Shown piece after piece: positions 1 through 7,143 of a stretch of 10,777 bases of DNA (positions within the stretch are counted from its first letter, which is position 1; each line of letters begins with the position of its first letter). This DNA is from Litorimonas sp964352855. GTDB taxonomy: Bacteria > Pseudomonadota > Alphaproteobacteria > Caulobacterales > Maricaulaceae. The notes below the pieces were generated by a model. The model searched no databases. It had not been told where the DNA came from and saw only the letters and a program-made list of their open reading frames with translations. The stretch covers positions 1-10,777 of the forward strand of contig CAYGTR010000063.1 in assembly GCA_964352855.1 (NCBI GenBank), written 5' to 3'. A program made the position numbers and the translations under genes.

Positions 1-48
1 ATGACTCTACCAGAAAATGGTAGGAAGTTGGGGCGCAGGTCAAACGTA

Positions 49-498
49 TTATCTATAAATAGAAATAATATGACAAATGATTATTCCAACAGCAAGGAAC
101 GGCCCGAACGGTATCCATCCTTTCTCATTTCGCTTCCTGATTAAAGGGAGAAAAGCAAACACAATACCGATAAGACTCGCAATCAAGGCAATCGTCGGTA
201 AACTTACCCATCCACACCATGCTCCTCCAACGGCAAATATTTTCGCATCTCCGCGCCCCAATCCATCCACACCTCGGAAGATTTTGAAAAGATAAGCCAG
301 ACCGACGAATGCAAAATAACCTAAACCGGCCCCCATCACGGCATTGAGTGGCTCTCCCAAAACAATCCAACTATAGGCAATACCCAATCCTATTAATGGA
401 AAAGTCAGACTATCGGGCAATCGAAAATATTTAACATCAATAAAACTCAACGCTAAGAGAGCTGTAATGAGTATTATTGAGAAGGCAAAAATAATCAT
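49..498 (-). CDS. Stand-alone prepilin peptidase (A24 family), catalytic domain only
   Basis: Inner-membrane aspartyl protease that cleaves the leader of type IV prepilins or type II secretion pseudopilins. The 149-residue product is mostly hydrophobic. It shows both expected catalytic aspartates: D21 in a DVKYFRLPD segment (21-29) and D84 in the GRGD form of the GxGD motif (81-84). An IPFGPFLA segment (129-136) is typical of the PilD/GspO branch. PilD/GspO enzymes are usually about 250-290 residues with an N-terminal methylase domain carrying a CxxC pair; that domain is absent, as in the short TadV/CpaA/FppA type. The ATG at 498 is the only ATG in frame after the upstream stop at 535-537 and has an AGGAAG ribosome site 9 bases upstream. 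It lies downstream of the M36 protease gene on the same strand but behind a terminator, so it probably has its own promoter. The family call is firm; whether it serves a pilus or type II secretion cannot be told here. Confidence 0.88.
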   Translation of the reverse strand: MIIFAFSIILITALLALSFIDVKYFRLPDSLTFPLIGLGIAYSWIVLGEPLNAVMGAGLGYFAFVGLAYLFKIFRGVDGLGRGDAKIFAVGGAWCGWVSLPTIALIASLIGIVFAFLPLIRKRNEKGWIPFGPFLAVGIIICHIISIYR

Positions 499-536
499 TT
501 CAATAGGCTTCCTATCTATTGGAAATATTTGAAATT

Positions 537-564
537 ATTATCACTTCAAGATTACTTGTAACAA
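537..564 (-). promoter_or_regulatory. Possible sigma-70 promoter of the prepilin peptidase gene
   Basis: On the minus strand a TTGTTA box (559-564; 4 of 6 to consensus) is followed after 16 bases by GATAAT (537-542; 5 of 6). It lies between the terminator of the upstream protease gene and the peptidase start, about 39 bases before the ATG, where an independent promoter would be expected. The region is AT-rich, so chance matches are likely. Confidence 0.35.
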
Positions 565-572
565 CCATATAA

Positions 573-595
573 AAAACCCGCAAGATGCGGGTTTT
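573..595 (-). terminator. Rho-independent terminator of the M36 protease gene
   Basis: A perfect 10-base-pair stem (AAAACCCGCA pairing with TGCGGGTTTT) encloses a 3-base loop. Read on the minus strand, the stem runs into a TTTTTT tract, the usual intrinsic terminator form. It begins 38 bases past the protease stop codon. On the plus strand only four T follow the GC core, so any activity in that direction should be weaker. Confidence 0.9.
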
Positions 596-633
596 CAAAA
601 TATAATATAGCTTATTATTATATCTACTAAAGC

Positions 634-2697
634 CTATTCTTCAGGTAAATCAACAGTGATTGTAAGAGGCCCTTCAGTGGCTGGAGAGCCATCAATTGTC
701 TGCACAGTAAAAGTCATGGAAGGCCGCGATTGTTTATTAACCGTCACCGTAAAAGCACAAACGCCTCTTTTATTTGTTGTACAGGATTTGACCTTACCAT
801 TACTCCAAATTCCCTCAACTAGACGACCCTCGCGATCCGGCTTTTCCAGTTTCACTCTCACTCTTGGCTTCCATTTGTCCGGATTGCTGGCAGGTCTTGT
901 ATCGCCCCTTAACCAAACAATTGCCGGAACCTCAGGCTCTGTAACAGAGCACGAATCCGGAATTGTGTAAGACTCAGTAATATTTAATCGACCAATAAAA
1001 TCGACTTCGAATTCTGCCCCTTCACCCATGCCATAATCCGCAAAGGCCTGCCAGATCATACACCCTTCTCGACTATTTGGGGCAGCAGCTAGGATACCAT
1101 CTCGCATATCAAGATAGGTAGGAGCTGACGGTGTAAAATTCATACCATCAATAGCCGTATCTAAAAGATTCTCATTATTTAGACCGGACGCACGATATAA
1201 TTCTCCGGCACGCCACATTGTAGCTGCATAAATTTCACCATCAAAATGTACGGAGGTCCCTGTGAAATCACCTATCGTGCGCGGGTAATTAGTGTAGGGC
1301 GCCGACCGAATTCCTACAGCTCTATCAATTGAGTACTCACCGACAACATCATCATTATTGTGTAGAATCGCCAACACGTCACTCATGCCTTCGCCAATGG
1401 CACCAGAAATAGCACCGCTCATATTGCCTATCATTCGCCATGTCAGACCGTGACCGTATTCATGCCAGACAATATCGGAATCAAGTCCACTATCACGGGA
1501 AGGATTTGTGAAGGTCCAGATATACATCTGCATCCGCGGATTGGCACCATCTCCCGGCGTTGCAAAATTCGCATTATTGGTTGAGCCGCCATCCTGAGCT
1601 TCTGCATTTACTGAGTCAGATCCAAGGCCGCCCTTCTCGAAATTGTCTTCTTGGAAGTTGCGAGCGCCCTCATTGAAACCATGATCATAAAGATCATCGT
1701 GAATGATGTTATTCAGATAGAATAGGTTTTGAACCGCAAAGTCCTGATTCTCCGACGTTGTTGGCTCATCAAAATCACTATACATCGCCAAGAAATCTCC
1801 ATTCGTTACGTCTTCTGAGTCGCCTGTATCAGGCTGCCCATTATTATCTCGATCAAGATAGGCGGAGACATTGTTGCCTCGGATCAACCGAGTTGTTTGA
1901 TCGCCGGAGATCCAACCCGCAGGAGATTGTGAGTTTCCAACACCTGGGCCACTCCGAACTACCTGATTACTATTAATAGGGGAAACAGGATACACCCTGT
2001 AAGAATCATTCGAAGTGCGGAGCTCGGAGCCGATGACCTCGCCCCTCGAATTCACTAATGTGTAATGAAGCTGGTTACCTTCGCTTGACCATGTTTGCAC
2101 CAAGAAGCCTGCTTCGATCACATCATCTCCAACCGGAACCATAATCCGTTCGCTTGATGGCGCGACATGCCAGAAACTTTCAACCTTGTTCTCTTCATAA
2201 TGGAAAATCACAGCCTTGGAAATGGCCTCACTTTCACTAATGCTTGCTGACGCAGACAATTGAGGTTTCTTTACTGTCCTCATTGTCAAATGCATTAGAC
2301 GATCATCATTTAGAACCGCTTTAACTTCTGAACCATAGATGCGCAGACCATTGTAAGATTGATGCAGGCGCAAATAAGTCCGGCCATTTTCACTCTCAGA
2401 AACTGTGTCCACAACAAGCTCAGGCCCTGTCCCCGGCTCCCCAGTTAAAGTACCTATCGAGTCTGATAGAAAAGCAGACAACTCTGAGGATGTTGTGACC
2501 GAAGTCTCCAGACCTTTGTCTTCGAGCGTTGAAATTTGGAATGTTTCGGACGGAATATTCGATAAAACTTGTGCACTACTTTGAAGCTGTAGTGTTGGGC
2601 CTTGTGGTGCCTGAGCGATGGCAACATTTGAAAAAACGACTGAAACTGCACATGACGCAATACCTGAAGCTAATCTTATCATTTTGGATTTTGTCAT
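634..2697 (-). CDS. Secreted M36 (fungalysin-type) zinc metallopeptidase with C-terminal Ig-like domain
   Basis: Exported zinc endopeptidase. Taking the ATG at 2697, the 687-residue product starts with a signal peptide (basic MTKSK, hydrophobic core 9-27, likely cut after AIA at 26-28). A fungalysin/thermolysin-type propeptide segment follows (about 107-139). The M36 catalytic domain shows the conserved NNANF/DGANPRMQMY region (about 374-391), zinc ligands in HEYGH (H412, E413, H416) and a third ligand E436 in GEGMSD, then HFDGEIYAATMWRAGE (484-499). A C-terminal domain of about 95 residues looks Ig-like, with two cysteines (C639, C647) that may form a disulfide. A longer reading frame opens at a TTG (2739), but it puts 14 residues before the signal peptide and has no clear ribosome site, so I prefer the ATG. 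The upstream GGGG is only a moderate ribosome site. Probably autoprocessed and used in extracellular protein degradation; the substrate is unknown. Confidence 0.92.
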   Translation of the reverse strand: MTKSKMIRLASGIASCAVSVVFSNVAIAQAPQGPTLQLQSSAQVLSNIPSETFQISTLEDKGLETSVTTSSELSAFLSDSIGTLTGEPGTGPELVVDTVSESENGRTYLRLHQSYNGLRIYGSEVKAVLNDDRLMHLTMRTVKKPQLSASASISESEAISKAVIFHYEENKVESFWHVAPSSERIMVPVGDDVIEAGFLVQTWSSEGNQLHYTLVNSRGEVIGSELRTSNDSYRVYPVSPINSNQVVRSGPGVGNSQSPAGWISGDQTTRLIRGNNVSAYLDRDNNGQPDTGDSEDVTNGDFLAMYSDFDEPTTSENQDFAVQNLFYLNNIIHDDLYDHGFNEGARNFQEDNFEKGGLGSDSVNAEAQDGGSTNNANFATPGDGANPRMQMYIWTFTNPSRDSGLDSDIVWHEYGHGLTWRMIGNMSGAISGAIGEGMSDVLAILHNNDDVVGEYSIDRAVGIRSAPYTNYPRTIGDFTGTSVHFDGEIYAATMWRAGELYRASGLNNENLLDTAIDGMNFTPSAPTYLDMRDGILAAAPNSREGCMIWQAFADYGMGEGAEFEVDFIGRLNITESYTIPDSCSVTEPEVPAIVWLRGDTRPASNPDKWKPRVRVKLEKPDREGRLVEGIWSNGKVKSCTTNKRGVCAFTVTVNKQSRPSMTFTVQTIDGSPATEGPLTITVDLPEE

Positions 2698-2784
2698 GAT
2701 GGCGACCCCATTTAGAATAAAACGACAAAAGGCAGTCAAATTCAGACAAATCTACAATTCAGTCGTTTTCATTTACAATTATTT

Positions 2785-2813
2785 AATCTAACTTAACTTT
2801 TTTTAGAAATCAA
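2785..2813 (-). promoter_or_regulatory. Possible promoter of the M36 protease gene
   Basis: On the minus strand TTGATT (2808-2813) and TAGATT (2785-2790) are separated by 17 bases, each matching 4 of 6 consensus positions; the implied leader is about 80 bases. A second candidate, TTGACT (2734-2739) with TCTAAA (2711-2716) and also a 17-base spacer, has a better -35 box. It would, however, put the transcript start within about 10 bases of the ATG, leaving almost no leader. Neither is certain. Confidence 0.3.
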
Positions 2814-2838
2814 TCCGTTTGATAGGAGAATTTCGTAT

Positions 2839-2943
2839 TTGGAAAACACATAGAAGCTAATTGTTATGTAACGAGCAAAAAAGTCCTACCAAGGATTATA
2901 TCGTCAATAGTGACTTGGCAAACTGATTCAATTCAATTAGACG
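2839..2943 (+). promoter_or_regulatory. Candidate promoters upstream of rfbB
   Basis: Two weak sigma-70 candidates lie in the divergent intergenic region. The first is TTGGAA (2839-2844) with TGTTAT (2862-2867), 17-base spacer, leader of about 95 bases. The second is TTGGCA (2915-2920; 5 of 6) with TAGACG (2938-2943; 3 of 6), 17-base spacer, leader of about 20 bases. Since rfbB is the first gene of its pair and the region is divergent, a plus-strand promoter must lie here or nearby. Which one is used cannot be decided by eye. Confidence 0.3.
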
Positions 2944-2964
2944 GAGCAAAAATTCGATTAGAGG
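2930..2964. repeat. Imperfect direct repeat just before rfbB
   Basis: Two 14-base copies, AATTCAATTAGACG (2930-2943) and AATTCGATTAGAGG (2951-2964), match at 12 of 14 positions. Their starts are 21 bases apart, about two helical turns. The second copy contains the AGAGG ribosome site of rfbB. The layout would suit a protein binding one face of the helix, but two copies in AT-rich DNA can arise by chance. Confidence 0.4.
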
Positions 2965-2968
2965 CTTT

Positions 2969-4033
2969 ATGAAAATTTTAGTAACAGGTGGCTCAGGCTT
3001 TATAGGGTCTGCTGTTATAAGACTTGCGATCAAACAAGGTTTTAATATCGTAAACGTTGACTGTCTCACTTATGCAGCTAACCAAGAAAATTTGAATAGT
3101 ATTGAGACATCAAGAAATTACACTTTTGACGAGATTAACATAACTGATAGCGTCGCAATCAGAAACTGTCTGAGCAAACATCAACCGAATGCAATAATGC
3201 ACTTGGCGGCAGAATCTCATGTTGACCGTTCTATTGACGGCCCTGATGCATTTATTCAAACAAACGTCGTTGGAACTTTTAGTTTATTGCAGGAAAGCCG
3301 AAAGTATTGGGACGGCTTAACTGGGGAAAAGAAAGCTAGTTTTCGCTTCCATCATGTTTCAACAGACGAAGTTTATGGGGACCTCAAAATAAACGACCCC
3401 GCTTTTACTGAAGAAAATCCTTACGACCCAAGTTCGCCTTATTCTGCATCTAAAGCGGCATCTGATCATCTAGTTCGCGCATGGGCTAGAACCTATGGCC
3501 TACCTGTTCTGATAACGAATTGTTCGAACAATTATGGCCCCTATCAGTTTCCTGAAAAACTCATTCCTGTTGTTATTTTAAAGGCTCTACATGGTCAGAC
3601 TATTCCTGTTTATGGAAAAGGTGACAATATCCGTGACTGGCTCTTTGTGGATGATCACGCTAATGCCCTTCTGACTGTCTTGCAAAAAGGAAAATTAGGG
3701 GAAACTTACAATATTGGTGGGAATAATGAACGCAGCAATTTAGAACTTGTTAAAACCATTTGCAAGATTATCGACGCTAAAAATTTGGGCTCTGTCCGAC
3801 CGGCGGAAAGTCTTATTGAATTCGTAACAGATCGTCCCGGACATGATAACCGTTATGCTATCAACGCCACCAAAATTGATAATGATTTAGGGTGGACACC
3901 TTCAATCCAATGGGATGAAGGTTTTGAGCAAACAATTCAATGGTATTTAGATAATGAAGATTGGTGGCGCCCCCTTTTAAAGGCTGGTATGTTTGGTCAA
4001 AGATTGGGAAACGATCCTAAACCGACCTCTTAA
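2969..4033 (+). CDS. rfbB: dTDP-glucose 4,6-dehydratase (RfbB/RmlB)
   Basis: Cytoplasmic NAD-dependent extended SDR enzyme that turns dTDP-D-glucose into dTDP-4-dehydro-6-deoxy-D-glucose, the second step of dTDP-L-rhamnose synthesis. The 354-residue product has the usual family length. Visible are the Rossmann motif GGSGFIG (7-13), D31 at the end of the second strand for NAD ribose binding, HLAAESHVDRSI (78-89), the catalytic TDE (132-134) within STDEVYGD, the YSASK motif (Y158, K162) and the substrate-binding region RPGHDNRY (289-296). The ATG at 2969 follows an AGAGG ribosome site only 4 bases away. The gene is 12 bases ahead of rfbD and is divergent from the protease gene. rfbA and rfbC, often in the same cluster, are not in the window. 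Confidence 0.96.
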   Translation: MKILVTGGSGFIGSAVIRLAIKQGFNIVNVDCLTYAANQENLNSIETSRNYTFDEINITDSVAIRNCLSKHQPNAIMHLAAESHVDRSIDGPDAFIQTNVVGTFSLLQESRKYWDGLTGEKKASFRFHHVSTDEVYGDLKINDPAFTEENPYDPSSPYSASKAASDHLVRAWARTYGLPVLITNCSNNYGPYQFPEKLIPVVILKALHGQTIPVYGKGDNIRDWLFVDDHANALLTVLQKGKLGETYNIGGNNERSNLELVKTICKIIDAKNLGSVRPAESLIEFVTDRPGHDNRYAINATKIDNDLGWTPSIQWDEGFEQTIQWYLDNEDWWRPLLKAGMFGQRLGNDPKPTS

Positions 4034-4045
4034 GCCAGCGATCTT

Positions 4046-4948
4046 ATGACACTCACTCGTTTAGGAATCATTGGTGAAACAGGGCAATTAGCACGCGCCT
4101 TAACAGAAATCTGCCGCGGAAAAGCCATTGATCTTATTGTATTAAATCGTCAATCACTCGACCTATCAGCATCCAAAATAGATATTCAAAGTAATTTGTT
4201 GAAATTTAAAAATGTTGACGCTGTTATCAATGCCGCAGCCTATACTGCCGTCGACGCTGCTGAGAACGATGAAATTATAGCCACCCGCGTGAATGCTGAA
4301 GCGCCTGAATTATTCGCAATTTATTGCAAGAGGAGAGATATTCCTTTCATACATATTTCAACTGACTATGTTTTTGACGGGAACAGTCCAACTCCTTATC
4401 AGGTTGACTCCCCAACTGCGCCGCTTGGCGTTTATGGTCGAACAAAATTTCTTGGAGAAAACCATGTGAAAGATGTCGGAGGAAATTTTGCAATTCTGAG
4501 AACATCTTGGGTTTATGACGGCATTGGCAAAAACTTTATGACAACCATGTTGCGTCTGGCTCAAGATCGAACTATTTTATCTGTTGTCGAAGATCAATTT
4601 GGACGTCCAACTTACGCAAAGCATTTGGCGCGGGCTTGCCTTTCGTGCGCTCTTGGTCTCTTGCAAGATGGTGAAAAAAACTCCGGTATCTATCATGTCA
4701 GCAATACCGGACCTGTTATCAGTTGGGCGCATTTTGCGAGGTCCATCTTTGAACAGGCAGAGAACAAATTACCGCATAAAGTCGATGTGAAAGGAATCCC
4801 GTCTTTTGAATACCCAACCCTAGCTAAACGGCCTGCATATTCAGCTTTAGACATTTCAAAATTCCACGATCACTTTGACTATTTATTGCCGGGTTGGCAG
4901 ATAGGTTTAGTAGACGCGATAAGAGAATGGGCTCACAATAAAAACTAA
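4046..4948 (+). CDS. rfbD: dTDP-4-dehydrorhamnose reductase (RfbD/RmlD)
   Basis: NAD(P)H-dependent SDR enzyme for the last step, reducing dTDP-4-dehydro-L-rhamnose to dTDP-L-rhamnose. The 300-residue length is normal. Motifs include GETGQLA (10-16) at the nucleotide site, NAAAYTAVDAAE (62-73), STDYVFDG (105-112), catalytic Y130/K134 in YGRTK, RTSWVY (152-157) and DQFGRPT (183-189), all typical of RmlD. The start lies 12 bases after the rfbB stop without a clear ribosome site, so translation may depend on ribosomes arriving from rfbB. The stop codon overlaps, on the opposite strand, the stop of the Wzt-type ATPase gene, so there is no space for a terminator between the two convergent genes. 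Confidence 0.95.
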   Translation: MTLTRLGIIGETGQLARALTEICRGKAIDLIVLNRQSLDLSASKIDIQSNLLKFKNVDAVINAAAYTAVDAAENDEIIATRVNAEAPELFAIYCKRRDIPFIHISTDYVFDGNSPTPYQVDSPTAPLGVYGRTKFLGENHVKDVGGNFAILRTSWVYDGIGKNFMTTMLRLAQDRTILSVVEDQFGRPTYAKHLARACLSCALGLLQDGEKNSGIYHVSNTGPVISWAHFARSIFEQAENKLPHKVDVKGIPSFEYPTLAKRPAYSALDISKFHDHFDYLLPGWQIGLVDAIREWAHNKN

Positions 4949-6351
4949 GTGATAACTTTTAAAGACTGCTCTATCTTCCCTGATAAATCAAAAAAACCTG
5001 ATGACAGTGAAGGTTTCGCCTCATGCACCTTGAACATAACGGCATCCAATATGCGATGGACAAAAATATAATCATCACCAATTTGCCCCATAACTCCCAT
5101 ATTCAGAAGATATGTTCCGGCAGTTAAATTATTGGTGAATGAAATTTTTATTCGGTGGGTTTCATTCTGTTGTGCCACTTCAATACGCTCTTTTGTTTTC
5201 TTTTGCGTATTAACACCGCATAACTCGACTCCGTTCAATGCTTTTATGAGCATGCCGCAAATAATATTTTTCGCTTGTGATTTAAAATTAACATCAAACT
5301 CTAAAGAATACTCGTACCCCGTATAAAGGTTATTCACTCGACAACCGGAAACATTAAATAAGTCATAATCGCTGATCTCTCCATGCTTCATATCATAAGT
5401 AATGGCCGATTTTGAAATCAATGACTCGTCATACCAGCTCTCATCTTTTTCTTTAAAGGTATCTTCTGACTCCGAAGAGGCTGCTTTCTCTGCAACTATT
5501 GACTGAGAACTTTTTATATCAATTTCAGTTTCGACCTCAAGGTCCAAAGCTTTTATTTCCTCGCGGTATTTACTAGCTTGTTCTCCTGTCAAATTACTAA
5601 ATTTCTGATATTGGCCGATCACTTCTTTGGGTTCACCTTGTAGTAATAACTCCCCGCGATCTAAGAAAACAGCTCTGTCACAAAGCTGAACAATGGATTG
5701 TGCACTGTGCGAAACAAACAAAATCGTCGCACCCATTTTTTTTATTTGTTCAATCCTCGCAAAACACTTTCTTTGAAAAGCCTCATCTCCAACAGCTAAA
5801 GCTTCATCAACAACAAGAATATCTGGATCAACATTAATAGCAACAGCAAATGCCAGTCGGATATACATGCCTGAAGAGTAAGTTTTCACAGGCTGATCTA
5901 TAAACACACCTATATCGGCAAATCTCTCAATAGATCCAAAACGGGCGTCTGTTTCTTTTTTAGAAAGACCTAAAATCGCCGCATTTAAGTAAACATTTTC
6001 ACGTCCTGAAAAATCGGGATTAAAACCAGCACCTAGTTCTAACAACGCCGCAATACGCCCGTTCACAGAAACATTTCCGAGTGATGGCGTCAATGTTCCG
6101 CAAATCATCTGAAGAAGTGTAGATTTACCAGAACCGTTTTTCCCTATAATTCCTACAGTTTGACCTCTGAACACGTCAAAAGAAACATTGTTCACCGCCG
6201 CATATTCATCATAATATCTGTTAGGTTTTAATAAAGCCATTCTTTGTAGCTTTGGCACGATCATTTGTTTTAATCTATCTTCAGGCCGATTGAACAAAAG
6301 ATAATTCTTTGATAAATTTTGTATTTGGATAACAGGTATATCAGAGGACAT
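4945..6351 (-). CDS. wzt: Polysaccharide ABC transporter ATPase with C-terminal binding-type domain (Wzt type)
   Basis: Nucleotide-binding subunit of an O-antigen/capsule exporter, acting at the cytoplasmic face with the permease encoded just upstream. The ATPase half (about 1-245) shows Walker A GKNGSGKS (70-77), the family-typical LLELGAGFNPDFSGRENV (103-120), signature SSGM (159-162), Walker B ILVVDE (178-183; catalytic E183) and switch H215. A charged, serine-rich linker (about 255-310) leads to a beta-rich C-terminal domain (about 315-450) in the position and size of the Wzt carbohydrate-binding domain. The 468-residue length fits O-antigen Wzt proteins with that domain (O9a type is about 430) and not the short KpsT type. 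The ATG lies 11 bases inside the end of the permease gene, with AAAAGGA 7 bases upstream. That the C-terminal domain binds glycan is inferred from size and position. Confidence 0.93.
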   Translation of the reverse strand: MSSDIPVIQIQNLSKNYLLFNRPEDRLKQMIVPKLQRMALLKPNRYYDEYAAVNNVSFDVFRGQTVGIIGKNGSGKSTLLQMICGTLTPSLGNVSVNGRIAALLELGAGFNPDFSGRENVYLNAAILGLSKKETDARFGSIERFADIGVFIDQPVKTYSSGMYIRLAFAVAINVDPDILVVDEALAVGDEAFQRKCFARIEQIKKMGATILFVSHSAQSIVQLCDRAVFLDRGELLLQGEPKEVIGQYQKFSNLTGEQASKYREEIKALDLEVETEIDIKSSQSIVAEKAASSESEDTFKEKDESWYDESLISKSAITYDMKHGEISDYDLFNVSGCRVNNLYTGYEYSLEFDVNFKSQAKNIICGMLIKALNGVELCGVNTQKKTKERIEVAQQNETHRIKISFTNNLTAGTYLLNMGVMGQIGDDYIFVHRILDAVMFKVHEAKPSLSSGFFDLSGKIEQSLKVIT

Positions 6352-7120
6352 CAGAAAATCCTTTTCTTGCTCTCATAAAAACAAAATATCCGAAAAATGC
6401 TATAGCAATAGATATGGCCCAATAAATCAGTAAGGCAGTAAAGTCAGGGAAAGTACTAAAAATCAAAATATTTCTGGCTGCTTCAACGGGTACTGACAAT
6501 GGATTCAATAACAACCAAGGCTGCAACCATTCTGGTAACGCTGATAAAGGATAAAATATAGGGGATAAAAATAGCATAGCTGTCAGAAGAGTTCCAATAA
6601 ATTGATTTATATCCCTTAAGAAAACACCGATTGAGGATAAAAACCACCCCAAGCCAAGCATTAGTAAACATACCGGAAAGACGATAATTGGAAGTAATAA
6701 AGACTCTAATGGTATATACCCCAGAAGTAGTATTTGAAATACGCACAAAACAATCAAGTTAACGAGAAAGTGAAACAGGGCCGACAAAACGATTGACGGC
6801 ATCAAAATCTCAACCGGGAAGACTATTTTTGTCACAAGGTTTTTATTATCAACAATTAAGTTTGGGCAGCGACTAATAACATCGGCAAACAATTGGAAGA
6901 TTATTAGACCGGAAAATAATGTTACGGCAAATGATTCTACAGTTTCCCCCGTTTTAGGTGATGACCATTTAGCCTGAAAGACGCTACCGAAGATAAACGT
7001 GTAAACTCCCAACATTAGTAGCGGCGTAATTAATGACCAAAAAATGCCAAGAATGGAACTCTTATAACGTGCAATTACATCGCGCTGAGTAAGCGAAATT
7101 AAAAGGGACCAGTTAAACAT
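6341..7120 (-). CDS. wzm: Polysaccharide ABC-2 type transporter permease (Wzm type)
   Basis: Membrane subunit forming the channel for a lipid-linked polysaccharide. The 259-residue length is standard. The N-terminus has the family hallmark RDVIARYKSSILGIFWSLI (13-31), an amphipathic segment leading into the first membrane helix. About six hydrophobic spans are visible (near 27-50, 64-85, 105-128, 135-160, 172-195 and 230-250). FLSPIFYP (184-191) and LNPLSVPVEAARN (205-217) are also typical of this family. The last 11 bases overlap the ATPase gene, so the two subunits are likely translationally coupled. The only visible ribosome-site-like stretch (AAAAGGG) is about 12 bases from the ATG, which is rather far. 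The gene follows the SDR gene by 23 bases. Confidence 0.93.
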   Translation of the reverse strand: MFNWSLLISLTQRDVIARYKSSILGIFWSLITPLLMLGVYTFIFGSVFQAKWSSPKTGETVESFAVTLFSGLIIFQLFADVISRCPNLIVDNKNLVTKIVFPVEILMPSIVLSALFHFLVNLIVLCVFQILLLGYIPLESLLLPIIVFPVCLLMLGLGWFLSSIGVFLRDINQFIGTLLTAMLFLSPIFYPLSALPEWLQPWLLLNPLSVPVEAARNILIFSTFPDFTALLIYWAISIAIAFFGYFVFMRARKGFSDVL

Positions 7121-7143
7121 TTTAAGAATTAACCCTTTTCCAA

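Noticed and set aside
7..24. Small inverted repeat (CTACCA, 5-base loop, TGGTAG) just downstream of the prepilin peptidase gene
   Set aside because: Six-base stem with no T tract on either strand, so it is not convincing as a terminator; it may still be a weak RNA hairpin.
1..144. Short plus-strand frame starting with the ATG at base 1
   Set aside because: It overlaps the end of the prepilin peptidase gene on the other strand and its sequence has no recognisable features.
656..970. Plus-strand open frames opposite the M36 protease (656-970 and 1758-1976)
   Set aside because: They lie antisense within a clearly coding gene, show no recognisable motif and have no supporting ribosome site context; treated as shadows.
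2698..2739. N-terminal extension of the M36 protease from a TTG start
   Set aside because: It would place 14 residues before a well-formed signal peptide and lacks a clear ribosome site; the ATG at 2697 is better. The same TTG may instead be part of a -35 box.
4994..5016. Inverted repeat AAACCT/AGGTTT with a following T tract on the minus strand, resembling a terminator inside the ATPase gene
   Set aside because: The stem has only two GC pairs and an 11-base loop, and it lies well inside an intact coding region.
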